From NCBI RefSeq assembly GCF_025699295.1, contig NZ_JAILWB010000006.1, positions 186,001 through 250,000 on the forward strand: DNA of 64,000 nt, given 5' to 3'. The stretch is from Hydrogenophaga sp. GTDB lineage: Bacteria > Pseudomonadota > Gammaproteobacteria > Burkholderiales > Burkholderiaceae_C. Of this stretch, positions 9,411 to 19,635 are shown piece after piece. Positions within the stretch are counted from its first letter, which is position 1, and the number at the start of each line of letters is the position of its first letter. Position numbers and translations under genes: made by a program. A model generated the notes under the pieces. The model saw nothing but the letters and a program-made list of their open reading frames with translations, was not told the DNA's origin and did no database searches.

Positions 9411-10229
9411 TCAGAGTTCGAAGGTCTGTCCGGCGCTGAGCCAGCGAATGTCGTGGCGCACGCTTTCCGCCCGGCGGGGCGCTTCGTCGAAGTCGCGGAT
9501 CTCTTCCATGATCAGGCCCGTTTCCGCCGGTTTGGTGTGGGTGATGTAGATCGGATAGCGGCTCCCAGGGTCAATCTGCTCGAGTTCCTGGGCCAGGGTG
9601 CCCGGCGCCAAGTGCAGGCTGCGCTGGGCAAGTTCGTGTTCGCGGTTGCTGAACGCGGTCTCGATCACCAGCAAGGCCACGGGCAACTGGTTGATGCGTT
9701 TCCAGAACGCGGGGTTGCGCCCTGTGTCGCCACTGAATACCCAGTGGCCGGACGCGCTCGCGGCGGCGAACCCGACCGCGGGCACGGTGTGCACGGCTGG
9801 CAGCACCTCGATGGCCTTGCCCCCCACGTGCAGCACCTCGCCCACGGCGATGGGCACAAAGCGCATGAGGGGCGTCTCCGCACTCGGTATGGCGGAGAAG
9901 TCGGGCCAGATCAGGTTGTTGAAGATGTGGCTGCGCAATGCCTCGATGGTGCCGGGCAGGGCGTGTACCTGCAGCGGTGCGGCGCCCGCCGCCATGCGGC
10001 GCGCGGCCACGGCATCCAGCATCAGGGGCAGCGCGGCCACGTGGTCGAGGTGGGAGTGTGTGAGCAGCACGTGGTCGACGCCCGCCATCTCGGCCAGGGT
10101 CAGGTCGCCCACGCCGGTGCCGGCGTCGATAAGGACGTTGTCGTCCAGCAAGAATGAAGTGGTGCGGCAACCTTGGGAGATGGCCCCAGAACACCCCAGA
10201 ACACGGACCCGCATCGGCAGCTTTGGCAT
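9411..10229 (-). CDS. MBL-fold 3',5'-cyclic-nucleotide phosphodiesterase-like protein
   Basis: A 272-residue metallo-beta-lactamase-fold hydrolase without signal peptide. The metal site THSHLDH is near residues 57-63, a further His-containing strand VLPAVHTVPAVGF near 143-155, the FSGDTG aspartate near 166-171, and a late YITHTKP histidine near 230. The extended H-x-H-L-D-H-x-x-x-L motif and length fit class II cyclic-nucleotide phosphodiesterases, the usual annotation of this family, but the substrate cannot be read from the sequence. It follows the FHA gene on the same strand after 179 bases that contain a strong hairpin, so it is probably a separate transcript. Confidence 0.75.
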   Translation of the reverse strand: MPKLPMRVRVLGCSGAISQGCRTTSFLLDDNVLIDAGTGVGDLTLAEMAGVDHVLLTHSHLDHVAALPLMLDAVAARRMAAGAAPLQVHALPGTIEALRSHIFNNLIWPDFSAIPSAETPLMRFVPIAVGEVLHVGGKAIEVLPAVHTVPAVGFAAASASGHWVFSGDTGRNPAFWKRINQLPVALLVIETAFSNREHELAQRSLHLAPGTLAQELEQIDPGSRYPIYITHTKPAETGLIMEEIRDFDEAPRRAESVRHDIRWLSAGQTFEL

Positions 10230-10369
10230 GGCATGGCCGGCACTGCCAGCGCATGAAGACTTGGAATGTGATCGCGTGTGCCGTCCCGGGGACTGCTCGA
10301 CGATCGCCTGCCGAAGGCTACCTGTTCACCGGAGTCCCGGATAGGACTTTTTTGGCATTTTTGCAACCG

Positions 10370-10391
10370 GGCGCTCGCCAGGGCGAGCGCC
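10370..10391 (-). terminator. Hairpin after FHA gene
   Basis: Perfect 10-bp inverted repeat, GGCGCTCGCC at 10370-10379 and GGCGAGCGCC at 10382-10391, 18 bases after the FHA stop. No T-run follows directly on the minus strand; A/T-rich sequence begins some bases later. Probable end of the kinase-phosphatase-FHA transcript. Confidence 0.55.
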
Positions 10392-10408
10392 GCAAGGCAG
10401 CAGTCCGG

Positions 10409-11038
10409 TCAGTGCTGAACAAACTGCATCTGGGTACCGGCGAGCTCCAGCAGATCACCGTGGTGCAGGTTCACCGCGTCGGTGCCGATGGCGTTGCCGT
10501 TGATGGTGGGCTTGAGCGTGCCTTCGACGAGGGCCACGACGTAACCATGGGGACGGCGGGTGATGGCGGCCACGGCCACGCCGGGCTTGCCGATGGTGGT
10601 GACCACTTTGACCAGGGGAACCTCGCGCCCGGCTGCCGTGCCGGACATGACCTTGATGGCGGCGCTGCCCAGCGAAGCGCCCTGGGAGTCGCCTGCATCC
10701 ACCACGGCGCCGGCATTGATGACGGTGGTCTTTTCGTAGCTGTCCGTGGCACCTTCGTGCACGAACTTGATCTTGTACTTGCCGATCTCGACGCTGTCGC
10801 CATTCTGCAACTGCTGCTTCTTGATCGCCTTGCCGTTGACGTAGGTGCCGTTGGTGCTGTTGAGGTCTTCCAGAAAGACGTCCATGCCGGACATCTGCAT
10901 CACAGCGTGTTCACCGCTGACCGCCAGGTTGTCGATGACGATGTCGTTATAAGGACGGCGGCCGAGCGTGGTGCGGTCTTTGGTGAGCTGCACTTCCTTG
11001 ATGACGACACCGTCGATGGAAACGATCATTTTCGGCAT
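10409..11038 (-). CDS. FHA-domain protein with degenerate second half
   Basis: A 209-residue soluble protein. Residues about 20-95 form a canonical forkhead-associated domain, a phosphothreonine-binding module, with GR27, S41-G-E-H44 and NSTNGTYVNG at 60-69. Residues about 125-209 look like a second FHA fold (TTIGKPG, INGNAIG, LHHGDLLELAG) but lack the Arg, Ser and His that bind the phosphate. AGAGGAG precedes ATG 11038. The gene follows a Ser/Thr kinase and PP2C phosphatase on the same strand (54 bases after the phosphatase), so it is the likely reader of threonine phosphorylation by that kinase. Confidence 0.9.
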   Translation of the reverse strand: MPKMIVSIDGVVIKEVQLTKDRTTLGRRPYNDIVIDNLAVSGEHAVMQMSGMDVFLEDLNSTNGTYVNGKAIKKQQLQNGDSVEIGKYKIKFVHEGATDSYEKTTVINAGAVVDAGDSQGASLGSAAIKVMSGTAAGREVPLVKVVTTIGKPGVAVAAITRRPHGYVVALVEGTLKPTINGNAIGTDAVNLHHGDLLELAGTQMQFVQH

Positions 11039-11092
11039 GGCCGACTCCTCTGGAACCTGTAAGTTGAATTCTGGATTTCCGCAAACACGCCG

Positions 11093-11881
11093 CTAACCCT
11101 TGCCAAGCATCCGCGACAGCAGACCCTTGCGCACAGGCTTGGAACGAGCATACGCCAGTATCACCGAAATATTGTCGCGTCCGCCAGCGTCGTTGGCGGC
11201 GTCGACCAGGGCATGGGCCTTTTCTTCGAGCGTGCCGGCGGTGACCAGAATGGCGGCGATGCGCTCGTCGCTCATCATGTCGCTCAGGCCATCCGAGCAG
11301 AACAGGTACAGGTCCTCGTCCTCGACCCGGTGCTCGTTGACTTCGAGCAACACGGTGTCTTCCACACCCAGCGCGCGGGTGACCAGGTTCTTGTGGGTGG
11401 CGTACTGCGCCTGTTCGAGGGAAATGAGCCCGGCGTCGATCTGCTCCTGCAGCAGGGAGTGGTCGCGCGTGATCTGCATGAAGCTGCCGGTGCGCAGGCG
11501 GTAGCAGCGCGAGTCGCCCACGTGGCCGATCATGGCGCGCGCGCCGTGGAACACGCCCATCACCAGGGTGGTCCCCATGCCGGCGTACTGCGCATTGGAG
11601 TTGGCGGCATTGAAGATGGAGCGGTTGGCGTTGTCGATGCAGATTTCCATCGCCCGCTTGAGCTCGCGCGCACTGGCTTCGTGGCCGCCTTCGGACATCC
11701 AGCGCCCCAGCTCCGTCTTGATGAATGTGGTGGCCATCGCGCTGGCGACTTCGCCCGCGTTGTAGCCGCCCATGCCATCGGCGAGCACAGCCACCTGGTT
11801 GTCGGGATCGAGGGCCACGGAGTCCTCGTTGTTGTCCCTCACCAGGCCCGGGTCCGTTAAGCAGAAATACTCAAAAATCAT
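11093..11881 (-). CDS. PP2C-family Ser/Thr protein phosphatase
   Basis: A 262-residue metal-dependent phosphatase of the Stp1/PppA type. It has all metal-binding motifs of PP2C in order: RDNNEDS near 16-22, LADGMGGYNAGE near 34-45, GHVGDSRCY near 123-131, CSDGLSD near 190-196 and GGRDNIS near 234-240. It would reverse phosphorylation by the kinase encoded just upstream: its ATG 11881 lies 10 bases after the kinase stop codon, so the two are surely cotranscribed. The frame is open further upstream, but the family starts at this position. The last 15 residues are a basic tail. Confidence 0.93.
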   Translation of the reverse strand: MIFEYFCLTDPGLVRDNNEDSVALDPDNQVAVLADGMGGYNAGEVASAMATTFIKTELGRWMSEGGHEASARELKRAMEICIDNANRSIFNAANSNAQYAGMGTTLVMGVFHGARAMIGHVGDSRCYRLRTGSFMQITRDHSLLQEQIDAGLISLEQAQYATHKNLVTRALGVEDTVLLEVNEHRVEDEDLYLFCSDGLSDMMSDERIAAILVTAGTLEEKAHALVDAANDAGGRDNISVILAYARSKPVRKGLLSRMLGKG

Positions 11882-11891
11882 ATTGTTCGAT

Positions 11892-14582
11892 TTATAAGCG
11901 GATATCGGGGCTGCTGCTTTCGAGCACGGCGCGCGTAGCCGGGGCTGGCGTGACAACAGTGGCAAGCAATGCGTTTTCATCGCCGCGCCCGGCAGGCCCG
12001 GCGGCCCCGTCGGGGGCAGCGGACGCCTCCAGCACGGCAAGGACTTTGCGCAGATCGGCCGCCAGTTCTTCCCCGGTCTGGTACCTCTGTGCGGGCGATT
12101 TGGTGAGGGATTTGCCCAGTATATCGACCAGTTCCCGGGGCAGTTCCGGACGCAGCGTGTGCACGTCGGGCGCCGGCACGTTGGCAATCTGGTACATCAG
12201 CGCGGCCAGCGAATCGCCCCGCAGCGGCAGCACGCCGGTGAGCAACTGGAACAGGCTCACGCCCAGCGAATAGAGGTCCGAGCGGCCGTCCACACGCTGT
12301 CCAGCCAGTTGCTCGGGCGACATGAAGCTGGGGGTGCCCAGCACCATGCCGGTCTTGGTCTTGCTGGACCCGGTGATGCGGGCAATGCCGAAGTCGGTGA
12401 CCTTGACACTGTCCGTGGCGGGGTCGTACATCACATTGGCCGGCTTGATGTCGCGGTGCACCACCTGCTGCCGGTGGGCGTGGTCCAACGCCAGCGCCAC
12501 GCGTTCGCCGATGGACAGCACGGTGGCCACCGGCAGCAGTTGCCCCGCGCGGGTGTGCTCCACCAGATCCTGTCCGGGCAGGAATTCCATGGCGATGTAA
12601 GCCAGGTCGTGCTCCTCGCCGGCATCGAAGATCGTGACGATGTGCGGATGCTGCAGGCGCCCGGCGGTTTCGGCCTCGCGAAAAAAGCGCTCGCGGGCGT
12701 CCGCCAGTTCGGCGCCTTCGAATTCAGCGCTGAGCGCCAGCGTCTTGATGGCCACGGTGCGCCCGATCTTGGGGTCGCGACCGAGATAGACCACGCCCAT
12801 CGCGCCCTTGCCCAGTTCCTTCTCGACCTGGTAGCGCCCCAGCATGGGCTTCTCGACGCCACCGCCGGTGAGCAGCAGCGTGCCCCCTGGGTGGGAGGAC
12901 CCGCCGCCCAGCACCACGGTTTCCGACAGGTTCCTGGCGCGCTGGAGGCGCGCCTGCAGGTCGGCATCTGTACGGTCGAACCGCGCCATGTGCTCGTACA
13001 CCGCCTCGGCCTTGTTGAACTGGCGCTTGCGCTCGAAATCCAGCGCCAGGTGCTTGAGGTTGTCCATCAATGCCTCGCTGTGCGGCACCCGGCGCAGTCG
13101 ATCGAAGGCCATGTCGAGCTGGCCCTGGCCCTGGAGTGCAAGGCCCATCATGCGGTTGGTCTCGGCCGACTCTTCGTCCGACTTCAGCTTGCCTGCCTCC
13201 GTCGCCAGGAAGCGGCGGGTGGTGAGCGCCAGGTGCCCGATGAGCAACAGGGCGACCGGGAACACCAGTGGCAGCCAGATCGCGGCCGCCGCCAGCAACT
13301 GGTACTCGGCGCCCAGCAGCGCGATGAACAGTCCGGCCGTCAACACCGCCGCCGCCGCGGCCGACAGGCGCGGCAGCACCAGCACCACATAGACCGCCAC
13401 CAGCAACAGCACGGCCAGCACAGCCAGGCCGCTCCAGGCGGGCTGGGCAATGAAATGCCCACTGAGGATGCTCGACGTGATGTGCGCCAGGATCGTGGCG
13501 GGCGACATCGCTGCGGACACCGGCGTGGTGAACAGCGTGCCCACGCCGGCGGCGGTGGCGCCAACGATGACGATCTTGTCGGCGTACTTGCTCGCGGGAA
13601 TGCGGCCCGAGATCACGTCGTAAAAGGAATCGACCGGGAAGGCCGGGCGCCCATCGCGGTTGGCATAAAACTGCGGCAGCGTGCGCGCCGCAGCATCGGT
13701 GGGAATCAGGGTGCGGCCCAGCAGCACGCCCTGGCCCGGCAGCGGGCGGATGTCGTCCCGGGTCAGGTTCAGGCTGTGGGCAGCGGTTGTCAGGCCCATG
13801 GACGGCACGGCGAAGCCATCGAACTGCACGAGCAGCGGCTCCTGACGCACCGAGCCATCGGTATCGGGAAACTGGTTGAGGTGTCCCACGGCACGTGCCG
13901 CCTCGCCCACAGCGGCCAGGGGTTGCTGCGTACGCAGCGCGGGAACGCCAAAACCGCTGTCATTGGCCACCGCGCTGCGCTGGGCAAAGGCCGGCAGCGG
14001 CTGGTCGGGGCGCCCCACGGGTTGGCCCAGGTCAAACACCGAGGGAACGATCACGTTGCCGGCACGCGCCATGCTGGCCACGAGGCGCGCATCGGAGTCC
14101 AGTCTCTGTTCGGCCTCGCCGATAAAGTCCTGCAGACGCTGGCGCGACATCTCGCCCAGGTCAGGCAGCGGCGCCGCGCCCGGTGCCGAACCATCCAGCA
14201 TGGCGCGCAATTCGCGCAGCTGGGTCAGCCCGCGATCGGTCTGCGGTTCGAAGAAAAACGCGGTGTGTGCCACGGTCTTGGCCCTGGCCGCGCCAAGCTG
14301 GTCGATCAACTCGGCGTGAACCTCGCGGGGCCAGGGCCAGCGACCAATGTTGGCAATACTCTGGTCGTCGATGGCGATGATGGCGATGCGGTCGCTGGGC
14401 TGGCGGTTGCTGGCGGCGCTCGCCATGTCGTAGAAGCGGCGCTCCAGCCCCGCGAACAGATCGGTCCAGGCGTGCAGGGCAAACACGGCGAGCACCACCA
14501 GCAGGCCCATGAAGGCATCGGATCGCCAGATCCGGCCGGGGCCCTTGCGGGGGTTCGTCTTGTGGGTGGACACGTCGCACAT
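11892..14582 (-). CDS. CHASE2-domain Ser/Thr protein kinase
   Basis: An 896-residue transmembrane kinase. A membrane segment near 24-42 is followed by an extracytoplasmic CHASE2 sensory domain to about residue 360 (start FYDMASAAS, IAIDDQSIANIGRWPWPR). Three membrane segments lie near 375-455, then a cytosolic helical linker with TPR-like content, and a Hanks-type kinase domain from about 580 to 845: GKGAMGVVYLGRD loop, VAIK lysine, HRDIKPAN catalytic loop near 705 and DFG near 729. All catalytic residues are present. The C-terminal 50 residues are Ala/Pro-rich and may be flexible. The signal sensed by CHASE2 is unknown. It heads an operon with PP2C and FHA genes. Confidence 0.93.
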   Translation of the reverse strand: MCDVSTHKTNPRKGPGRIWRSDAFMGLLVVLAVFALHAWTDLFAGLERRFYDMASAASNRQPSDRIAIIAIDDQSIANIGRWPWPREVHAELIDQLGAARAKTVAHTAFFFEPQTDRGLTQLRELRAMLDGSAPGAAPLPDLGEMSRQRLQDFIGEAEQRLDSDARLVASMARAGNVIVPSVFDLGQPVGRPDQPLPAFAQRSAVANDSGFGVPALRTQQPLAAVGEAARAVGHLNQFPDTDGSVRQEPLLVQFDGFAVPSMGLTTAAHSLNLTRDDIRPLPGQGVLLGRTLIPTDAAARTLPQFYANRDGRPAFPVDSFYDVISGRIPASKYADKIVIVGATAAGVGTLFTTPVSAAMSPATILAHITSSILSGHFIAQPAWSGLAVLAVLLLVAVYVVLVLPRLSAAAAAVLTAGLFIALLGAEYQLLAAAAIWLPLVFPVALLLIGHLALTTRRFLATEAGKLKSDEESAETNRMMGLALQGQGQLDMAFDRLRRVPHSEALMDNLKHLALDFERKRQFNKAEAVYEHMARFDRTDADLQARLQRARNLSETVVLGGGSSHPGGTLLLTGGGVEKPMLGRYQVEKELGKGAMGVVYLGRDPKIGRTVAIKTLALSAEFEGAELADARERFFREAETAGRLQHPHIVTIFDAGEEHDLAYIAMEFLPGQDLVEHTRAGQLLPVATVLSIGERVALALDHAHRQQVVHRDIKPANVMYDPATDSVKVTDFGIARITGSSKTKTGMVLGTPSFMSPEQLAGQRVDGRSDLYSLGVSLFQLLTGVLPLRGDSLAALMYQIANVPAPDVHTLRPELPRELVDILGKSLTKSPAQRYQTGEELAADLRKVLAVLEASAAPDGAAGPAGRGDENALLATVVTPAPATRAVLESSSPDIRL

Positions 14583-14754
14583 TCTCCGGGTCGGTTCGCC
14601 TGCTGGTCGCCGCGAACTGCCCGAAGGTCAGAGACAAGCGCACCGTCGGTGCGGCGACATACGCCCGCACCCAAAATGTAGCATTTTGTTTCAGGGCCTC
14701 GCATCAGGGCAAGCGTGTTTGTGGATTTGGTGCCGCACAAACGGCGCACACATG

Positions 14755-14778
14755 AAAAAAGGCAACGCAAGCGTTGCC
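14755..14778 (-). terminator. Intrinsic terminator of sucCD
   Basis: Perfect stem GGCAACGC (14761-14768) and GCGTTGCC (14771-14778) with a 2-base loop; on the minus strand it is followed by six T (14755-14760). It lies 24 bases after the sucD stop. Confidence 0.9.
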
Positions 14779-14802
14779 CTTTTCACACCGGTGCGGACCG
14801 AA

Positions 14803-15696
14803 TCAGAGCAGCGCTTTGAGCAGTTTGGCCATTTCCGACGGATTGCGCGTGACCTTGAAGCCGCACTCTTCCATGATGGCCAGCTTGGCGTCTGCGGTGT
14901 CCGCGCCGCCAGAAATCAGCGCGCCGGCGTGGCCCATGCGCTTGCCTGCGGGCGCGGTCACGCCCGCGATGAAGCCGACGATGGGCTTCTTCATGTTTGC
15001 CTTGCACCACATCGCGGCCTCGGCTTCGTCGGGTCCGCCGATCTCGCCGATCATGATCACGGCGTCGGTGTCGGGGTCGTCGTTGAAGGCCTTCATCACG
15101 TCGATGTGCTTCAGGCCGTTGATGGGGTCACCCCCGATGCCGACGGCGCTGGACTGGCCCAGGCCGATTTCGGTCAGCTGCGCCACGGCCTCATAAGTCA
15201 GCGTGCCCGAGCGGGACACGACGCCGATGCGGCCCTTCTTGTGGATGTGGCCCGGCATGATGCCGATCTTGATCTCGTCGGGAGTGATCAGGCCCGGGCA
15301 GTTCGGGCCCAGCAGCAAGGTCTTCTTGCCGCCGGCCGCTTCCTTGGCCTTCATGCGGTTGCGCACTTCCAGCATGTCCTTGACTGGAATGCCTTCGGTA
15401 ATGCAGATCGCCAGATCGAGGTCGGCCTCGACGGCCTCCCAGATGGCGGCGGCAGCGCCCGCGGGCGGCACATAGATCACCGACACGGTGGCGCCGGTCT
15501 GCGACGCGGCTTCCTTCACCGAGGCGTAGATCGGGATGTTGAAGATCGATTCACCGGCCTTCTTCGGGTTCACGCCGGCGACGAAGCAGTTCTTGCCGTT
15601 GGCGTATTCCTGGCACTTCTCGGTGTGGAACTGACCGGTCTTGCCGGTGATGCCCTGGGTGATGACCTTGGTGTCTTTGTTGATGTAGATCGACAT
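14803..15696 (-). CDS. sucD: Succinate-CoA ligase, alpha subunit
   Basis: SucD is the CoA-binding, phosphohistidine-bearing subunit of succinyl-CoA synthetase in the TCA cycle, coupling succinyl-CoA cleavage to nucleotide triphosphate formation. The 297-residue product has the N-terminal Rossmann motif [12 protein letters not shown] near 14-25, GPNCPG near 123-128, and the active-site histidine region [10 protein letters not shown] near 249-258. It starts 22 bases after the sucC stop and a strong terminator follows its end, making a two-gene operon. Length and sequence are typical of the family. Confidence 0.97.
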   Translation of the reverse strand: MSIYINKDTKVITQGITGKTGQFHTEKCQEYANGKNCFVAGVNPKKAGESIFNIPIYASVKEAASQTGATVSVIYVPPAGAAAAIWEAVEADLDLAICITEGIPVKDMLEVRNRMKAKEAAGGKKTLLLGPNCPGLITPDEIKIGIMPGHIHKKGRIGVVSRSGTLTYEAVAQLTEIGLGQSSAVGIGGDPINGLKHIDVMKAFNDDPDTDAVIMIGEIGGPDEAEAAMWCKANMKKPIVGFIAGVTAPAGKRMGHAGALISGGADTADAKLAIMEECGFKVTRNPSEMAKLLKALL

Positions 15697-15718
15697 GGCG
15701 TTTCTCGCTTTCCTGGGC

Positions 15719-16882
<1,164 letters not shown>

Positions 16883-17051
16883 GAGGTCTCTCTCAGGAAC
16901 GGGTAAAAGAGTGACGGCCGAACCGGGGTGGCCGCAAGGAGGACACTGAAAACAGCAACCGAGGACTGTATCATGGTGCAACGCACCAAAAGCGCGCATC
17001 CCCCGCGCCGGATGGTGTACCCCGTATCCCAACTGACAAGGCAGGGCAGCC

Positions 17052-17963
17052 ATGGCAAAGGTTTTCATCGATGGCGAAGCAGGCACCACCGGGCTGCAGA
17101 TCCGCGAGCGCCTGCAGGGCATGCCGCAGATCGAACTGGTGAGCATCGCGCCCGAGCGGCGCAAGGATCCGGCGGCCAAGCGCGAGCTGATGGCGCAGGT
17201 CGATCTGGTCGTCCTCTGCCTGCACGACGATGCGGCGCGCGAATCGGTCGCCATGATCGATGCCCTGCCTGGCAGACAGCCCAAGGTCATTGACGCATCG
17301 ACCGCCCACCGCACGGCACCGGGCTGGGTGTTCGGTTTCCCCGAGCTCGCCCCCGGCCAACGCGAGGCGGTGGCAAAGGCCAGCCGCGTCGCGAATCCGG
17401 GCTGTTACGCCAGTGGCGCCATCGCCCTGTTGCGCCCCTTGATCGATGCCGGTGCGCTGCCGGCGGACCATCCGGTCTGCCTGCCTGCGGTGAGTGGCTA
17501 CACAGGGGGCGGGCGCACCATGATCGAAGCCTACGAGAAAGGCGAGGCCCCTGCCTTCGAACTGTATGCGCTGGGGCTCAAGCACAAGCACATTCCGGAG
17601 ATCCTGGCCTACACCGGGCTCACGCGCCGGCCGGTCTTCGTGCCTGCGGTGGGCAACTTCGCGCAGGGCATGCTGGTGCAGTTGCCCCTGCACCTGGATA
17701 CCCTGCCCGGGCAGGCCACGTTGGCGGGTCTGCACGAAATCTATGCGAAGCACTACGCGGGCAGCGAATGGGTGGGGGTCGAACCGGCGACCGGGAACGG
17801 CAAGCTCGACGCACTCGCCCTCAACGACACCAACCGGCTGGAAATCCGCGTATTCGGCAATGAAGAGGCGCGGCAGGCGGTGGTGGTGGCACGGCTGGAC
17901 AACCTGGGCAAGGGCGCCAGCGGTGCGGCGGTGCAGAACCTCAGGCTGATGCTCGGGCTGTGA
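17052..17963 (+). CDS. argC: N-acetyl-gamma-glutamyl-phosphate reductase (type 2)
   Basis: ArgC reduces N-acetylglutamyl phosphate to the semialdehyde with NADPH, the third step of arginine synthesis. The 303-residue length and the start [14 protein letters not shown] place it in the shorter type 2 class (ArgC2). The catalytic cysteine is C118 in NPGCYASG. A nucleotide-binding motif [10 protein letters not shown] is at 8-17 and the C-terminal [10 protein letters not shown] segment is conserved. ATG 17052 has GGCAGGGCAG upstream as a weak ribosome site. No other arg genes are adjacent; a weak hairpin follows. Confidence 0.94.
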   Translation: MAKVFIDGEAGTTGLQIRERLQGMPQIELVSIAPERRKDPAAKRELMAQVDLVVLCLHDDAARESVAMIDALPGRQPKVIDASTAHRTAPGWVFGFPELAPGQREAVAKASRVANPGCYASGAIALLRPLIDAGALPADHPVCLPAVSGYTGGGRTMIEAYEKGEAPAFELYALGLKHKHIPEILAYTGLTRRPVFVPAVGNFAQGMLVQLPLHLDTLPGQATLAGLHEIYAKHYAGSEWVGVEPATGNGKLDALALNDTNRLEIRVFGNEEARQAVVVARLDNLGKGASGAAVQNLRLMLGL

Positions 17964-17969
17964 TGCCCC

Positions 17970-17990
17970 GCCGGGTTGTCGAAACCCGGC
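17970..17990 (+). terminator. Weak terminator hairpin after argC
   Basis: Perfect 8-bp stem GCCGGGTT (17970-17977) and AACCCGGC (17983-17990), 6 bases after the argC stop, but without a T-run. Confidence 0.45.
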
Positions 17991-18016
17991 GCGCCCGTTC
18001 GTCGTACACCTGAATG

Positions 18017-18038
18017 GCGCCGACACAGGTATCGGCGC
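18017..18038 (+). promoter_or_regulatory. Inverted repeat ahead of exporter gene
   Basis: GCGCCGA (18017-18023) and TCGGCGC (18032-18038) form a perfect 7-bp inverted repeat with an 8-base centre, 29 bases before the exporter ATG. A second overlapping pair, ACCTG and CAGGT, is nested around it. Size and place fit a dimeric repressor operator or a leader hairpin. No regulator gene is adjacent. Confidence 0.4.
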
Positions 18039-18067
18039 GGTCCACCGCCGAACCTTGAGGAGCCCCC

Positions 18068-19627
18068 ATGTCCGTTGACCCCATGCCGAACGACGCAGCC
18101 CCGGCGCGCGCCACGCGCCGCGAATGGATAGCGCTGGCGGTGATCGCGCTGCCCTGTCTGGTCTATGCCATGGACCTCACCGTGCTGAATCTGGCCCTGC
18201 CGGCGATCAGCGCCGACCTCAAGCCCTCGGCCGCGCAGCTGCTCTGGATCATCGACATCTACGGCTTCATGGTGGCCGGCTTCCTGATCACCATGGGCAC
18301 GCTGGGCGACAAGCTGGGCCGCCGCCGGCTGCTGCTGATCGGTGCGGCCGCCTTTGCCGCAGCCTCGGTCGCGGCAGCGATGTCCACCACCGCGCAGGCC
18401 CTCATTGCCACCCGCGCGCTGCTCGGCATCGCGGGCGCCACACTCGCGCCGTCCACACTCTCGCTGATCTCCAACATGTTCCGCAACGAGCGCGAGCGCC
18501 GCATCGCCATCGGCATCTGGATTTCGAGCTATTCCGTGGGCGGCGCCATCGGCCCGCTGGTGGGCGGTGTGATCCTGCAGTATTTCGCCTGGCCCGCGAT
18601 CTTCTGGGCTGCGGTGCCCGTGATGCTGCTGTTGCTGGCGGTCGGCCCGTTCCTGCTGCCCGAGTACCGCGACCCGAAGGCCGGCCGGCTGGACCTGGGC
18701 AGCGTGGCGCTGTCGATGGCCGCGGTGCTGGGGGGCGTGTTCGCGCTCAAGCAGGTGGCCGAGGGCCATGCGGGCGCAGCGACCTGGGCCGCTGCCGCCC
18801 TGGGTCTGTTCGCCGGCGTGTCGTTCGTGCGGCGCCAGCGCCGCATCGCCTACCCACTGCTGGATCTCAAGCTGTTCGGCCAGCCCCGTTTCGCCGCGGC
18901 CATCTGCACCTATGCACTGACCTCGTTCGCCATGTTTGGCGTCTACATCTTTGTCTCGCAGCATCTGCAACTGGTGCTGGGCCTGTCGCCATTGATTGCC
19001 GGTCTGTGCACGGTGCCCTGGGCGCTGTCGTTCGTCGTGGGTTCCATGTTCACGCCTGCCATTGCGCAGCGCCTCGACGCGCCCCGGACCATCGTGATCG
19101 GACTCGTGGTGGCAGCCGCCGGCTTTGCCGGCATGGTGCTGGTGGACAACGTGCACGGACTGGCCTGGCTGATCGGCGGCATGGTGTTCATGGGCCTGGG
19201 CATGGCGCCGGTGTTCGCGCTCGGCAACGACATCGTCATCAGTTCGGCGCCGCCCGAGCGCGCGGGCGCCGCCTCCGCGCTGTCCGAGACCAGCTCGGAG
19301 CTATCGGGCGCGCTGGGCATTGCCGTCTTCGGCAGCCTGGCCACGGGGTTGTACCGGCATGGCATGGCGGGCCGGATACCGGCCGACCTGTCGGCCGAGG
19401 CCCTGGCCAGCACCTCCACGCTGGGTGGCGCGCTGGAGGCGGCCCAGAGCCTGCCCGCTCCGCTGGCCGAGGCCCTGCGCCAGACCGCGCGAGCAGCCTT
19501 CGTCGACGGCCTGCAGGCCGCAGCGCTGCTGGGCACGGGCATCATGGTCGTCAGCGCCTGGCTGGCCTGGCGCATGTTGCGCACGCCCCGAACGCTGGCC
19601 GGCGCGTCGGCCACGTCCACCGGCTGA
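18068..19627 (+). CDS. DHA2-family MFS multidrug exporter (SmvA/EmrB-like)
   Basis: A 519-residue inner-membrane protein with about fourteen membrane segments, the layout of the DHA2 family of proton-driven drug exporters. Family marks: motif D1 MDLTVLNLALPAI near 35-47, motif A GTLGDKLGRRRLL near 78-90, motif C IGPLVGGVILQ in the fifth segment near 160-170. The closest named relatives by pattern are SmvA-type biocide and cation exporters. ATG 18068 has TTGAGGAG upstream. The gene stands alone; recX is convergent 8 bases beyond its stop. Substrates cannot be read from the sequence. Confidence 0.9.
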   Translation: MSVDPMPNDAAPARATRREWIALAVIALPCLVYAMDLTVLNLALPAISADLKPSAAQLLWIIDIYGFMVAGFLITMGTLGDKLGRRRLLLIGAAAFAAASVAAAMSTTAQALIATRALLGIAGATLAPSTLSLISNMFRNERERRIAIGIWISSYSVGGAIGPLVGGVILQYFAWPAIFWAAVPVMLLLLAVGPFLLPEYRDPKAGRLDLGSVALSMAAVLGGVFALKQVAEGHAGAATWAAAALGLFAGVSFVRRQRRIAYPLLDLKLFGQPRFAAAICTYALTSFAMFGVYIFVSQHLQLVLGLSPLIAGLCTVPWALSFVVGSMFTPAIAQRLDAPRTIVIGLVVAAAGFAGMVLVDNVHGLAWLIGGMVFMGLGMAPVFALGNDIVISSAPPERAGAASALSETSSELSGALGIAVFGSLATGLYRHGMAGRIPADLSAEALASTSTLGGALEAAQSLPAPLAEALRQTARAAFVDGLQAAALLGTGIMVVSAWLAWRMLRTPRTLAGASATSTG

Positions 19628-19635
19628 AGCCGCGC

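Noticed and set aside
16970..16990. GGTGC-AAC-GCACC repeat between sucC and argC as an operator
   Set aside because: Arms are only 5 bp, it overlaps no convincing promoter and can arise by chance in GC-rich DNA.
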